From an uncultured Xanthobacteraceae bacterium (lineage in GTDB: Bacteria > Pseudomonadota > Alphaproteobacteria > Rhizobiales > Xanthobacteraceae): 6,237 nucleotides of DNA. The stretch spans positions 1-6,237 of the forward strand of contig CATPCO010000540.1 in the NCBI GenBank assembly GCA_955652925.1. The letters run 5' to 3'. Below the pieces are notes generated by a model. It searched no databases and was not told the DNA's origin. It worked only from the letters and a program-made list of their open reading frames with translations. Of the stretch, positions 1-5,320 are shown piece after piece (positions within the stretch are counted from its first letter, which is position 1; each line of letters opens with the position of its first letter). A program made the position numbers and the translations under genes.

Positions 1-92
1 CAAACCCTAAAGAAGTTCTGGCCTGCGCCCGTTGTGTATTAAACGATCGTTACGAGCCCGCGATGCCCGCCGTGTTCGAACGTATACCCCCG

Positions 93-118
93 GGAACCAC
101 ATCCGCTCGCTGCGAATT
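93..118 (+). promoter_or_regulatory. Candidate EcfG-type (general stress) promoter, weak -10
   Basis: GGAAC at 93-97 is followed, after 17 bases, by AATT at 115-118. The known alphaproteobacterial EcfG consensus is GGAAC-N16/17-CGTT, so the -35 box is perfect and the -10 box keeps only its TT. The -10 ends 31 bases before the GTG start at 150. The paralogue downstream has the same arrangement with a better -10, which is the main reason to believe this one. It is an inference from motif and spacing only. Confidence 0.4.
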
Positions 119-149
119 AAGCGGCCACAGCCCACGGAGGGGAGTTGCA

Positions 150-326
150 GTGGTTGGGTCCCGGGACGAGTACCGCCGGCATGCGGCGGAGTGCGTAAGG
201 CTCGCTCAAAAGGTACAGAATCCCCGCGACAAGGCGCTGTTGCTGGCCATGGCAGATTGCTGGATTCGGCTGGCCGAGGAGGCAGCCAAGCGCGACCAAC
301 GGATCAAGACCGAGGGAAGGAAATAG
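150..326 (+). CDS. Small conserved rhizobial protein, helical, function unknown
   Basis: A 58-residue, charged, mostly helical soluble protein with no signal peptide or membrane segment. The core reads 'DEYRRHAAECVRLAQ', then a short turn with 'NPRDKALLLAMADCW', then 'IRLAEEAAKR'. This is the pattern of a family of tiny hypothetical proteins found in many copies in Bradyrhizobium and relatives; I know no biochemical role. The GTG at 150 is chosen because a purine-rich Shine-Dalgarno (CGGAGGGGAG, 134-143) lies six bases before it and family similarity begins just after it. The frame is open upstream to an ATG at 63, but residues from there are proline/arginine-rich, unlike the family, and would overlap the candidate EcfG promoter. 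A paralogue follows at 446-617. Real gene: likely; function: unknown. Confidence 0.72.
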   Translation: MVGSRDEYRRHAAECVRLAQKVQNPRDKALLLAMADCWIRLAEEAAKRDQRIKTEGRK

Positions 327-383
327 GAGGCCCGCAACGCTTTCGGACCGCCTTGGTTCCGCAGGAAACACGGTTCCGCGATT

Positions 384-409
384 GGAACTTTCGCCATTCC
401 CTGCCGGTT
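384..409 (+). promoter_or_regulatory. Candidate EcfG-type (general stress) promoter
   Basis: GGAAC at 384-388, a 17-base spacer, and GGTT at 406-409 match the EcfG consensus GGAAC-N16/17-CGTT at all but one position. It ends 36 bases before the ATG at 446. The -35 box is also the right half of a small inverted repeat, GTTCC (373-377) / GGAAC (384-388), which may be chance. Assignment rests on motif and position; no transcript start can be seen. Confidence 0.58.
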
Positions 410-445
410 GGCACCCCGAGTTTAACAACGAATTCGGGGGTGCGC

Positions 446-617
446 ATGCAGAGCCCCGCCAAGTTCAGGGAATACGCCGAGGAATGCAAGCGACTGGCGA
501 AGACCGCGGCAAACGAGACGGACCGCGCTGCTTGAGATTGCTCAAGCCTGGTTGGCATGCGCCGAGCAAGCGGAGCGAAAGGGCAAACCGCGGCGTACGC
601 CAGTACAGGATCATTGA
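446..617 (+). pseudogene. Frameshifted paralogue of the small gene at 150-326
   Basis: The first part (446-532) reads 'MQSPAKFREYAEECKRLAK' and continues '...ANETDRAA' before a TGA at 533-535. In the +1 frame, from 528, the rest of the family sequence continues as 'LLEIAQAWLACAEQAERKGK' and ends at TGA 615-617. Joined, the two parts align along their length with the upstream gene (YRRHAAECVRLAQ against FREYAEECKRLAK; DKALLLAMADCW against DRA-LLEIAQAW). The break is therefore a one-base gain or two-base loss near 526-531. A stretch of G (435-440) sits five bases before the ATG as a weak ribosome site. Alternatives are a sequencing or assembly error, or programmed +1 shifting at the TGA; a simple mutation is the plainest reading. 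If unshifted, the product is a 29-residue truncated peptide. Confidence 0.66.
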
Positions 618-697
618 GGCGCGCCGTTTCGACCGCGCGTCGCAGTGCGCCAGCGCGTTCGTTACGGATGTCTCCGCGGGCGCATTTGCCCGGCCAG

Positions 698-723
698 AAA
701 AAAAGCCCCGCCGAAGCGGGGCT
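698..723 (-). terminator. Strong GC hairpin, Rho-independent terminator form on minus strand
   Basis: AGCCCCGC (704-711) pairs perfectly with GCGGGGCT (716-723) around a four-base loop. Seven A residues lie on its left side (698-704), so the T-tract follows the hairpin only when read on the minus strand. On the plus strand the hairpin is followed by GAAGTGT with no T-run. No minus-strand gene ends here, because the next gene to the right is on the plus strand. The element may therefore stop antisense or read-through transcription, be a relic, or be part of the compact block with the ribosome site and mini-ORF that directly follows. Confidence 0.6.
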
Positions 724-730
724 GAAGTGT

Positions 731-759
731 AGGAGGAAACGCCCATGATTAGGCGGTGA
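731..759 (+). other. Strong Shine-Dalgarno plus four-codon mini-ORF (M-I-R-R-stop)
   Basis: AGGAGG at 731-736 is followed eight bases later by ATG (745-747), ATT, AGG, CGG and TGA (757-759). A full Shine-Dalgarno at correct spacing before an ORF this short is unlikely to be useful by itself. It could be a leader peptide for the ligase gene starting about 95 bases downstream, or what is left of a decayed gene. It directly follows the 704-723 hairpin. I see no run of regulatory codons such as repeated Trp or His that would suggest classical attenuation. Confidence 0.35.
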
Positions 760-852
760 TACCGTTATCCATTTCGAGCGCGCTGCCAACCCTGAATTTC
801 ATTCTTGTGCCGGAATTGCGAAGGGTGTCTCTTTTCTGTCACACTTGACTCG

Positions 853-2409
853 ATGCAGAGCAAGAACCGCCAGCGCAATCTCGGATTTTTCTTCGATCAC
901 GTCACGCGGCGCCTGGCCGACAAGATCGCCATTGTTGATCTGTTTGGCGGGCGTGAGCGCATAAGTACTTATCGCGATCTCGACGCGCGCATGAATGCGG
1001 TCGCAAGCATGGTCGCGCGTTTGGGTGTGCGTCCGGGCGAGCGCGTGGCCATGCTCGTCGGCAATCGAACGGAGTTCATCGAATTTTTCTTCGGATCGAT
1101 GCGCGCCGGTGCAATCCCGCTTGCGCTCAATACCCGGCTTGCCGCCGAGACCCTCGAGCACATCATTGCCGACGCCCGCTGCACCCTTGCGATCATTGAT
1201 CCATCGAGCCACCGGGACGCCCTTGCAATCGGGCGCCGGCTCGCGCTTGCCCGAACGCTCCTGCTCGACACGGCAAGCGACGGCTTCCTCTCCTTCGAGA
1301 ACGAAATGGCAAAGCCGGCGATCCCGGTGGAGCCCCCTGCCGTCGCAGATGATGCCCAGGCGTTTCAGCCCTATACGTCGGGCTCAACCGGCCGCCCCAA
1401 GGGCGCCATTATGACCCACCGGGGCATGCTCTGGTATGTCGCCTATAATCAGCGCCATTGGCCGTCGTCTCAGCATGATCGAGGCCTCGTCGCGCTGCCG
1501 CTGTTTCATAAAAATGCGTTGCGCGGCACGGTCAAGCCGATGCTCTATGCGGGCGGATCATTCGTGCTCATGCCGCGTTACGAGCCGCGCGCTTACCTCG
1601 AAGCGCTCGCCAGGTACAAGTGCACCTACTCGCGCGGAGTTGCGGCGGTGTTCACCATGTTTCTCCAGCATCGCGATTATATCGAAGAGCTCGATCTGAG
1701 CGCGCTGCGCAGCATGACCATCGGCTCCGCGGTCGTGACGCCGGAGCTGCTCGATGCCGTCGAGCGGGCGCTGCCTCATGTCAAAGTATCCGAGAGCTAC
1801 GGATTGACCGAGGGCGGCAGCCCCTTGCGGGCGCCGATTGACGGGCGGCCTGTGCCGCGCGGCAGCCCCGGCTCGGCTGCGCCGGAGATCGAGGTGAGAC
1901 TCGTCGATGGCAACGGCGAGGATGCAGAGGAAGGCGAGCTGTGGATTCGCTGCCCGTATGTGTGTCTCGGCTATTACAACGAGCCCGAGATCACGCGCCA
2001 GAAGCTCACCGATGGATGGCTGCACACCGGCGATATTTTCTGCAAGGATAAAGCGGGTTTCTTCTATTTCCGCAGCAGGATCGACGACATGTTCAGTTGC
2101 GGCGGCGAGAGCGTCTACCCGAAAGAGGTTGAAAACCTGCTGTTCTCGCATCCCGAGGTGGTCAATGCGGTCGTGACGCCAGTAACGCATGCGGTGAAAG
2201 GCTTCGTCCCTGCCGCCATGGTCATTGCACGCGCAGGCTCAACCGTGACCGCCGACGACATCAAGTCCTATTGCCTGGAAAAAGGACCTGCCTATTCCCA
2301 TCCCCGCTTCGTCGACATTGTTCCGGCGCTCCCGCTCAACGGCGCCGGCAAGATTGACCGCGGCATCGTGCAGGCCAAACTGCAGACGGCCTATGCGCAA
2401 TCAGAGTGA
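853..2409 (+). CDS. Acyl-CoA synthetase (AMP-forming), ANL superfamily class I
   Basis: A 518-residue cytoplasmic ligase that would activate a carboxylic acid with ATP to an acyl-adenylate and transfer it to CoA. All core ANL motifs are present: the P-loop-like 'YTSGSTGRPKGAIMTH' (from residue 174), 'SYGLTEGG' (Y316), 'GWLHTGD' (D394 binds the AMP ribose in this family), the hinge 'RIDDMFSCGGESVYPKEVE' (from R409), and 'LNGAGKIDR' with the expected catalytic lysine K500. Length is normal for the family, and the large N-domain and small C-domain are complete. The start at 853 is chosen because similarity starts there ('NLGFFFDHVTRRLADKIAIVD'); the frame is open to a TTG at 805, but those residues are Cys-rich and unlike the family. 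There is no good Shine-Dalgarno at 853. Substrate cannot be told: aromatic, fatty and branched acids are all possible. The hydratase downstream suggests an aromatic or dicarboxylic catabolic route. Family certain, substrate unknown. Confidence 0.93.
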   Translation: MQSKNRQRNLGFFFDHVTRRLADKIAIVDLFGGRERISTYRDLDARMNAVASMVARLGVRPGERVAMLVGNRTEFIEFFFGSMRAGAIPLALNTRLAAETLEHIIADARCTLAIIDPSSHRDALAIGRRLALARTLLLDTASDGFLSFENEMAKPAIPVEPPAVADDAQAFQPYTSGSTGRPKGAIMTHRGMLWYVAYNQRHWPSSQHDRGLVALPLFHKNALRGTVKPMLYAGGSFVLMPRYEPRAYLEALARYKCTYSRGVAAVFTMFLQHRDYIEELDLSALRSMTIGSAVVTPELLDAVERALPHVKVSESYGLTEGGSPLRAPIDGRPVPRGSPGSAAPEIEVRLVDGNGEDAEEGELWIRCPYVCLGYYNEPEITRQKLTDGWLHTGDIFCKDKAGFFYFRSRIDDMFSCGGESVYPKEVENLLFSHPEVVNAVVTPVTHAVKGFVPAAMVIARAGSTVTADDIKSYCLEKGPAYSHPRFVDIVPALPLNGAGKIDRGIVQAKLQTAYAQSE

Positions 2410-2413
2410 ATGC

Positions 2414-2579
2414 TGTAGGGTGCGCAAAGGCGCGCGCACGGTTAGCAAGCCCGGAAAGCAGTGACGCGCCGTGCGCACCGGTTCGGCCGGCATTACAACA
2501 TGCGAAAGAACGTGCGCACGCGCCGTGTCCGAGCTTGTGGTTGTCTTGGCGGCTGTACCGGCGCTTTGTGCACCCTACA
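2414..2579. repeat. Composite palindromic intergenic repeat (REP/BIME-like)
   Basis: The outer arms, 2414-2433 and 2559-2579, are an imperfect inverted repeat: TGTAGGGTGCGCAAAG on the left against TGTAGGGTGCACAAAG read from the right, 15 of 16 bases. Inside, GCGCACGG (2434-2441) pairs with CCGTGCGC (2469-2476), and CGTGCGCACG (2511-2520) is self-complementary. The block fills the whole gap between the ligase stop and the hydratase ribosome site. 'GTAGGGTG...' palindromes are common between genes in Bradyrhizobium and its relatives. An ATG at 2406 is in frame with the hydratase through this repeat, but translating it would add 64 residues made of repeat DNA, which is not credible. Confidence 0.75.
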
Positions 2580-2597
2580 CCTGAAGGGGGAATCAAA

Positions 2598-3380
2598 ATG
2601 TTGTCAGACGCCGACCGCAACAAGGCCGCCGACATCCTGATCAAGGCGGAAAAGGAGCGCAAGCAAGCGACCCAGCTTTCAACCACCTGGCCGGCCATCA
2701 CCATTGATGATTCGTATGCCATCTCGCGCGAGGTCGCGCGGCGCAGAATGGCAGCCGGCGCCAAGCTCATCGGCCACAAGGTCGGATTGACCTCGAAGGC
2801 CATGCAGCGTTCTTCCCAGATTGACGAGCCCGATTATGGGCACCTGTTCGATGACATGATGATCGCGGACGGAGCGAAGATTCCGCATGACAAATATTGC
2901 CGCCCGCGCGTCGAGATCGAGCTGGCGTTTATTATGGGGAAGTCCCTGCGCGGGCCGGGAGTGGGCCTTCCCGAAGTGCTGCGTGCGACGGAGTACGTCG
3001 TTCCCGCGATCGAGATTGTGGATGCGCGCTTGGTCGACCCGCGCAAGATCGTCGACACGGTGGCGGATAACGGAGCCGCGGCAGGCATCGTCACAGGAGG
3101 CCGGCCTGTCGGCCCGCTCGACGTGGATCTGCGCTGGGTCGGCGGCATCATGTACAAGAATTCCGAAATCGAGGAGACTGGCGTCGCCGCCGGCGTTCTC
3201 GGCCATCCAGCCCTTGGGGTTGCATGGCTTGCCAACAAGCTCGGAGCGCACGATGTGACGCTTGAACCCGGCCATCTCGTGCTGGCAGGCTCGTTCACAC
3301 GCGTCGTACATGCCCAGAAAGGCGATACCCTGCACGCCGACTTCGGCGCACTCGGGGCCATCGCAGTGCAATTTGTTTGA
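2598..3380 (+). CDS. hpaH: 2-oxo-hept-4-ene-1,7-dioate hydratase family (HpaH/HpcG)
   Basis: A 260-residue soluble enzyme of the fumarylacetoacetase-like hydratase/decarboxylase group. HpaH adds water to 2-oxo-hept-4-ene-1,7-dioate in the meta-cleavage of homoprotocatechuate (4-hydroxyphenylacetate degradation). The match to HpaH is close over most of its length: 'GHKVGLTSKAMQ', 'SSQIDEPDYGHLFDDM', 'GGRPVGP', 'EETGVAAGVLGHPALGVAWL' and 'LAGSFTRVVHAQKGDT'. The three glutamates that bind the divalent metal in this family fall at E106 and E108 ('RVEIELAF') and E139 ('AIEIVDAR'). The start at 2598 has a strong ribosome site (AAGGGGG, 2584-2590) at proper spacing. About seven residues present after the 'IDAR' motif of E. 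coli HpaH, as I recall it, are missing here ('DARLVDPRKIVDTVADN'), making that loop more like the pentadienoate hydratase MhpD. No other hpa/hpc genes are in view, so a related 2-oxo-4-enoate could be the true substrate, and 4-oxalocrotonate decarboxylase is a less likely alternative. Confidence 0.86.
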   Translation: MLSDADRNKAADILIKAEKERKQATQLSTTWPAITIDDSYAISREVARRRMAAGAKLIGHKVGLTSKAMQRSSQIDEPDYGHLFDDMMIADGAKIPHDKYCRPRVEIELAFIMGKSLRGPGVGLPEVLRATEYVVPAIEIVDARLVDPRKIVDTVADNGAAAGIVTGGRPVGPLDVDLRWVGGIMYKNSEIEETGVAAGVLGHPALGVAWLANKLGAHDVTLEPGHLVLAGSFTRVVHAQKGDTLHADFGALGAIAVQFV

Positions 3381-3393
3381 GGTTCCCGCCGCC

Positions 3394-3462
3394 GTAGCCC
3401 GGGCTGAGCGCAGCGAAACCCGGGATCTGCCCCCGGATTTCGCTTCGCTCAATCCGGGCTAC
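3394..3462. repeat. Rhizobial REP element (near-perfect 31-base inverted repeat)
   Basis: The arms 3394-3424 and 3432-3462 are inverted repeats matching at 27 of 31 positions around a seven-base loop. Each starts GTAGCCCGG and contains the GAGCG-AGCGAAA block typical of Bradyrhizobium-group REPs. The minus-strand translation gives 'RIERSEIRG', a well-known false-ORF signature of this family. It begins 13 bases after the hydratase stop and ends 19 bases before the LVIVD start. It could act as a transcript-stabilising or partial termination hairpin between the two genes; that role is inferred. There is no T-tract after it. Confidence 0.88.
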
Positions 3463-3481
3463 ACTCGCTGGAGCTACATGC

Positions 3482-4798
3482 ATGAATGTCGAACTGCCGA
3501 GAACGGCGCTTGCCCGCAATGTCCGCCGCCTGGGTCATCTTGATCTCGCCGGAGCAGGTCAGGTCACGATCAGCGACGGCCGTGCCTTCGTGGGGCATAT
3601 TCCCAACAACGATCTTCTCGGTACCTCCATCATTGATATTTCCGACCCGCGCAAGCCTCGCGTGGTCGCGACCGTGACGCTCGATGATCCACTCTCTCAC
3701 AGCCACAAGGTGCGGGTGGCCGGCGACATTATGGTCGTCAACCATGAGCGCAACATGAGCAGGATCGGCCGTCGCGCGGAGCAGTTGCCGGCGGTCAGGC
3801 GCGCATTGACCGAAGAGCTCAACCGTTCGCCGACATCGGCGGAGATCGCCACCCGCATGAACGTATCGGAAGAGGACCTGCGGCTCGCCGAGGCGTTTGA
3901 GCAGCGCGGTTATGAGAACGGCGGATTCAAAATCTATGATATCAGCGTGCCTGCACGCCCAAAGCTGATCTGCTATGCGAAGACCGGCGGCATAGGCGTT
4001 CACCGCTTCGATCTCGACGAGCGCTATGCCTACATCTCGACCGAGATGAAGGGCTATGTCGGAAACATTCTGGTCATCTACGATCTGCGCGATCCCAAGA
4101 CGCCGCAGGAAGTCGCGCGCTGGTGGCTGCCCGGGCAGCATGTTGACGGGGGCGAGGCGCCGGCCTGGGCAGGGCGGCGGCATCGGCTGCATCATGCGTT
4201 GCGCTTCGGGACCCAGATGTGGGCGAGCTGCTGGCACGCCGGATTCTATGTGGTTGATGTGAGCGACCTTGCGCAACCCAAAACCGCCGGCCACTACAAC
4301 TATCATCCGCTGTTTCCAGAGCCGACCCACACCGTGATGCCGGTAGCGGACAAGATCAGGGGCCGCCGCATCGCGCTCGCGATCGATGAGGAGGATCAGG
4401 CGCAGAGCGCGAGCGAAGAGGAAGCGCGCCGCGGCCGTGCGCACGCCTGTATTCTCACGTTCGATGTCACCGATCTCGCGGACATCAAGCCGCTCGGCCA
4501 ATTCCAGGTGAGCGAGCTTGATTCACCTTTCAGCCGCACCAGTGGCGCGCGGTTTGGGGCGCATCAATTTTGCGAGCGCATGAAGGATACGCTCGTTCAC
4601 GCTGCATGGTTCGGCGGCGGACTGCGCATCATTGACGTTGCCGACCCGCAAAGTCCGCTCGAACTTGGTTATTTCATCCCTCCACCGGTTGCCGGCAGGC
4701 CTGCTCCGCAGAGCAATGACGTGGCCCTCGACGAGCGCGGGTTGATTTATCTGGTCGACCGGCATGTCGGGTTCGATGTTTTGGAGTTCCAAGGTTGA
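3482..4798 (+). CDS. LVIVD-repeat beta-propeller protein, reaction unknown
   Basis: A 438-residue protein with no signal peptide, built from about six LVIVD-type repeats: 'GTSIIDISDPRKPRVVATV' (47-65), 'GGFKIYDISVPARPKLICY' (147-165), 'ILVIYDLRDPKTPQEVARW' (196-214), 'GFYVVDVSDLAQPKTAGHY' (254-272), 'ILTFDVTDLADIKPLGQF' (324-341) and 'GGLRIIDVADPQSPLELGYF' (379-398), with a closing strand near 421-436. These should fold into a beta-propeller. Histidines recur at similar blade positions (H73, H75, H174, H220, H237/H238, H252, H283, H361). A helical, charged insertion at about 93-143 interrupts blades one and two, and an acidic Glu/Gln-rich stretch lies at 302-317. Similar full-length proteins, insertion included, are familiar to me from bradyrhizobia, often as 'LVIVD repeat-containing protein'. 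The start at 3482 has CTGGAG (3468-3473) eight bases upstream. Co-direction with ligase and hydratase suggests a catabolic role; no reaction is known. Confidence 0.88.
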   Translation: MNVELPRTALARNVRRLGHLDLAGAGQVTISDGRAFVGHIPNNDLLGTSIIDISDPRKPRVVATVTLDDPLSHSHKVRVAGDIMVVNHERNMSRIGRRAEQLPAVRRALTEELNRSPTSAEIATRMNVSEEDLRLAEAFEQRGYENGGFKIYDISVPARPKLICYAKTGGIGVHRFDLDERYAYISTEMKGYVGNILVIYDLRDPKTPQEVARWWLPGQHVDGGEAPAWAGRRHRLHHALRFGTQMWASCWHAGFYVVDVSDLAQPKTAGHYNYHPLFPEPTHTVMPVADKIRGRRIALAIDEEDQAQSASEEEARRGRAHACILTFDVTDLADIKPLGQFQVSELDSPFSRTSGARFGAHQFCERMKDTLVHAAWFGGGLRIIDVADPQSPLELGYFIPPPVAGRPAPQSNDVALDERGLIYLVDRHVGFDVLEFQG

Positions 4799-4832
4799 TC
4801 ATTGTTCCCGTTCTCCGCGCCGTGAGGCCGCG

Positions 4833-5090
4833 ATGCCCAGCTCCCGCCTTGATCGCATGCGGTCCAGTCCGAGTAGTGATTGGACGATTGACGATGTGTC
4901 CGCGCTCTGTCGCGAGCATGGGATCAGGTGCGTTCCGCCGCGCGGTGGCGGGTCACATTGGAAGGTGTCCGATCCAACGCAACGTGATATTTTGACCACC
5001 CCGCAACGACGACCAATCAGGTCAATCTACATCCGCAAACTGGTGCGGTTTGTGCAGGCAGTCATGGAAGCACGCAATGCCAAAGCTTGA
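4833..5090 (+). CDS. hicA: HicA-family toxin (mRNA interferase)
   Basis: An 85-residue basic protein. HicA toxins are small double-stranded-RNA-binding-like RNases that cleave mRNA and are held inactive by HicB. The key segment is 'PPRGGGSHWKVS', where H42 is the expected catalytic histidine, followed by 'ILTTPQRRPIRSIYIRKLV', the beta-hairpin and last helix in the rhizobial HicA type. The N-terminus 'DWTIDDVSALCREHGI' (from D16) forms the first helix. The ATG at 4833 is preferred because GAGG (4824-4827) lies five bases upstream; an internal ATG at 4857 (M9) has no ribosome site and would still keep the whole domain. The gene begins 34 bases after the LVIVD stop, leaving little room for a promoter, and its 3' end overlaps hicB by 14 bases. 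Confidence 0.88.
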   Translation: MPSSRLDRMRSSPSSDWTIDDVSALCREHGIRCVPPRGGGSHWKVSDPTQRDILTTPQRRPIRSIYIRKLVRFVQAVMEARNAKA

Positions 5091-5301
5091 ATATCCCGTC
5101 ATCATTGAGCCGCTGCCAGAGGATGAGGGGGGTGGGTTTGTCGCCCTTGTGCCGGATCTGCCTGGTTGCATGTCAGACGGCGATACCGCTGAAGCCGCGC
5201 TTGCCGCCGTCCACGATGCCGTAGCCGCCTGGGTGGAAGAGGCGACAGCCCTGGGTCGGCCCATCCCACCTCCGTCCCGCCATCTCGTGGCAGCGGAATA
5301 A
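5077..5301 (+). CDS. hicB: HicB-family antitoxin, short form
   Basis: A 74-residue acidic protein with the partial RNase-H-like HicB fold: 'YPVIIEPLPEDEGGGFVALVPDLPGCMSDGDT' spans two strands and the 'PDLPGC' motif (P26-C31), then comes the helix 'AEAALAAVHDAVAAWVEEA'. It should bind and neutralise the HicA encoded just upstream. The ATG at 5077 has GGAAG (5066-5070) before it and lies inside the end of hicA, so translation is probably coupled. It stops after about 20 more residues, without the ribbon-helix-helix or helix-turn-helix DNA-binding domain that longer HicB proteins carry. Autorepression by this protein alone is therefore doubtful. Such short HicBs are a known variant. The gene ends 19 bases before the convergent minus-strand gene, and no terminator hairpin is visible in that gap. 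Confidence 0.87.
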   Translation: MPKLEYPVIIEPLPEDEGGGFVALVPDLPGCMSDGDTAEAALAAVHDAVAAWVEEATALGRPIPPPSRHLVAAE

Positions 5302-5320
5302 CAGAATGTTCACTGCGTCT

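Noticed and set aside
42..51. Perfect 10-base palindrome AACGATCGTT near the left edge.
   Set aside because: Too short, no flanking gene start within the right distance, and nothing else supports an operator.
32..535. Long plus-strand open frame that would begin before both small genes.
   Set aside because: Its first two thirds are arginine/proline-rich shadow sequence in a different frame from the real gene at 150-326; only its last 29 residues (from 446) are family-like.
757..778. GATA-CCGT-TATC partial palindrome upstream of the ligase gene.
   Set aside because: Four-base arms are expected by chance and no second copy is present.
304..789. Minus-strand open frames of about 100-160 codons over the small-gene region.
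   Set aside because: Composition is that of GC-rich antisense frames, they cross the terminator hairpin and the promoters, and no family pattern is visible.
1558..2190. 210-codon minus-strand open frame inside the ligase gene.
   Set aside because: Fully antisense to an intact gene with all ANL motifs; a shadow of high GC codon use.
2406..2597. Upstream in-frame extension of the hydratase gene from an ATG at 2406.
   Set aside because: The added residues are encoded by the palindromic repeat, and a strong ribosome site marks 2598 as the start.
3295..3519. Minus-strand small ORF containing 'RIERSEIRG'.
   Set aside because: A familiar artefact from translating the rhizobial REP element at 3394-3462.
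3449..4501. 350-codon minus-strand open frame antisense to the LVIVD gene.
   Set aside because: Lies opposite a clear repeat protein and has the His/Arg/Asp-rich make-up of a shadow frame, with no domain pattern.
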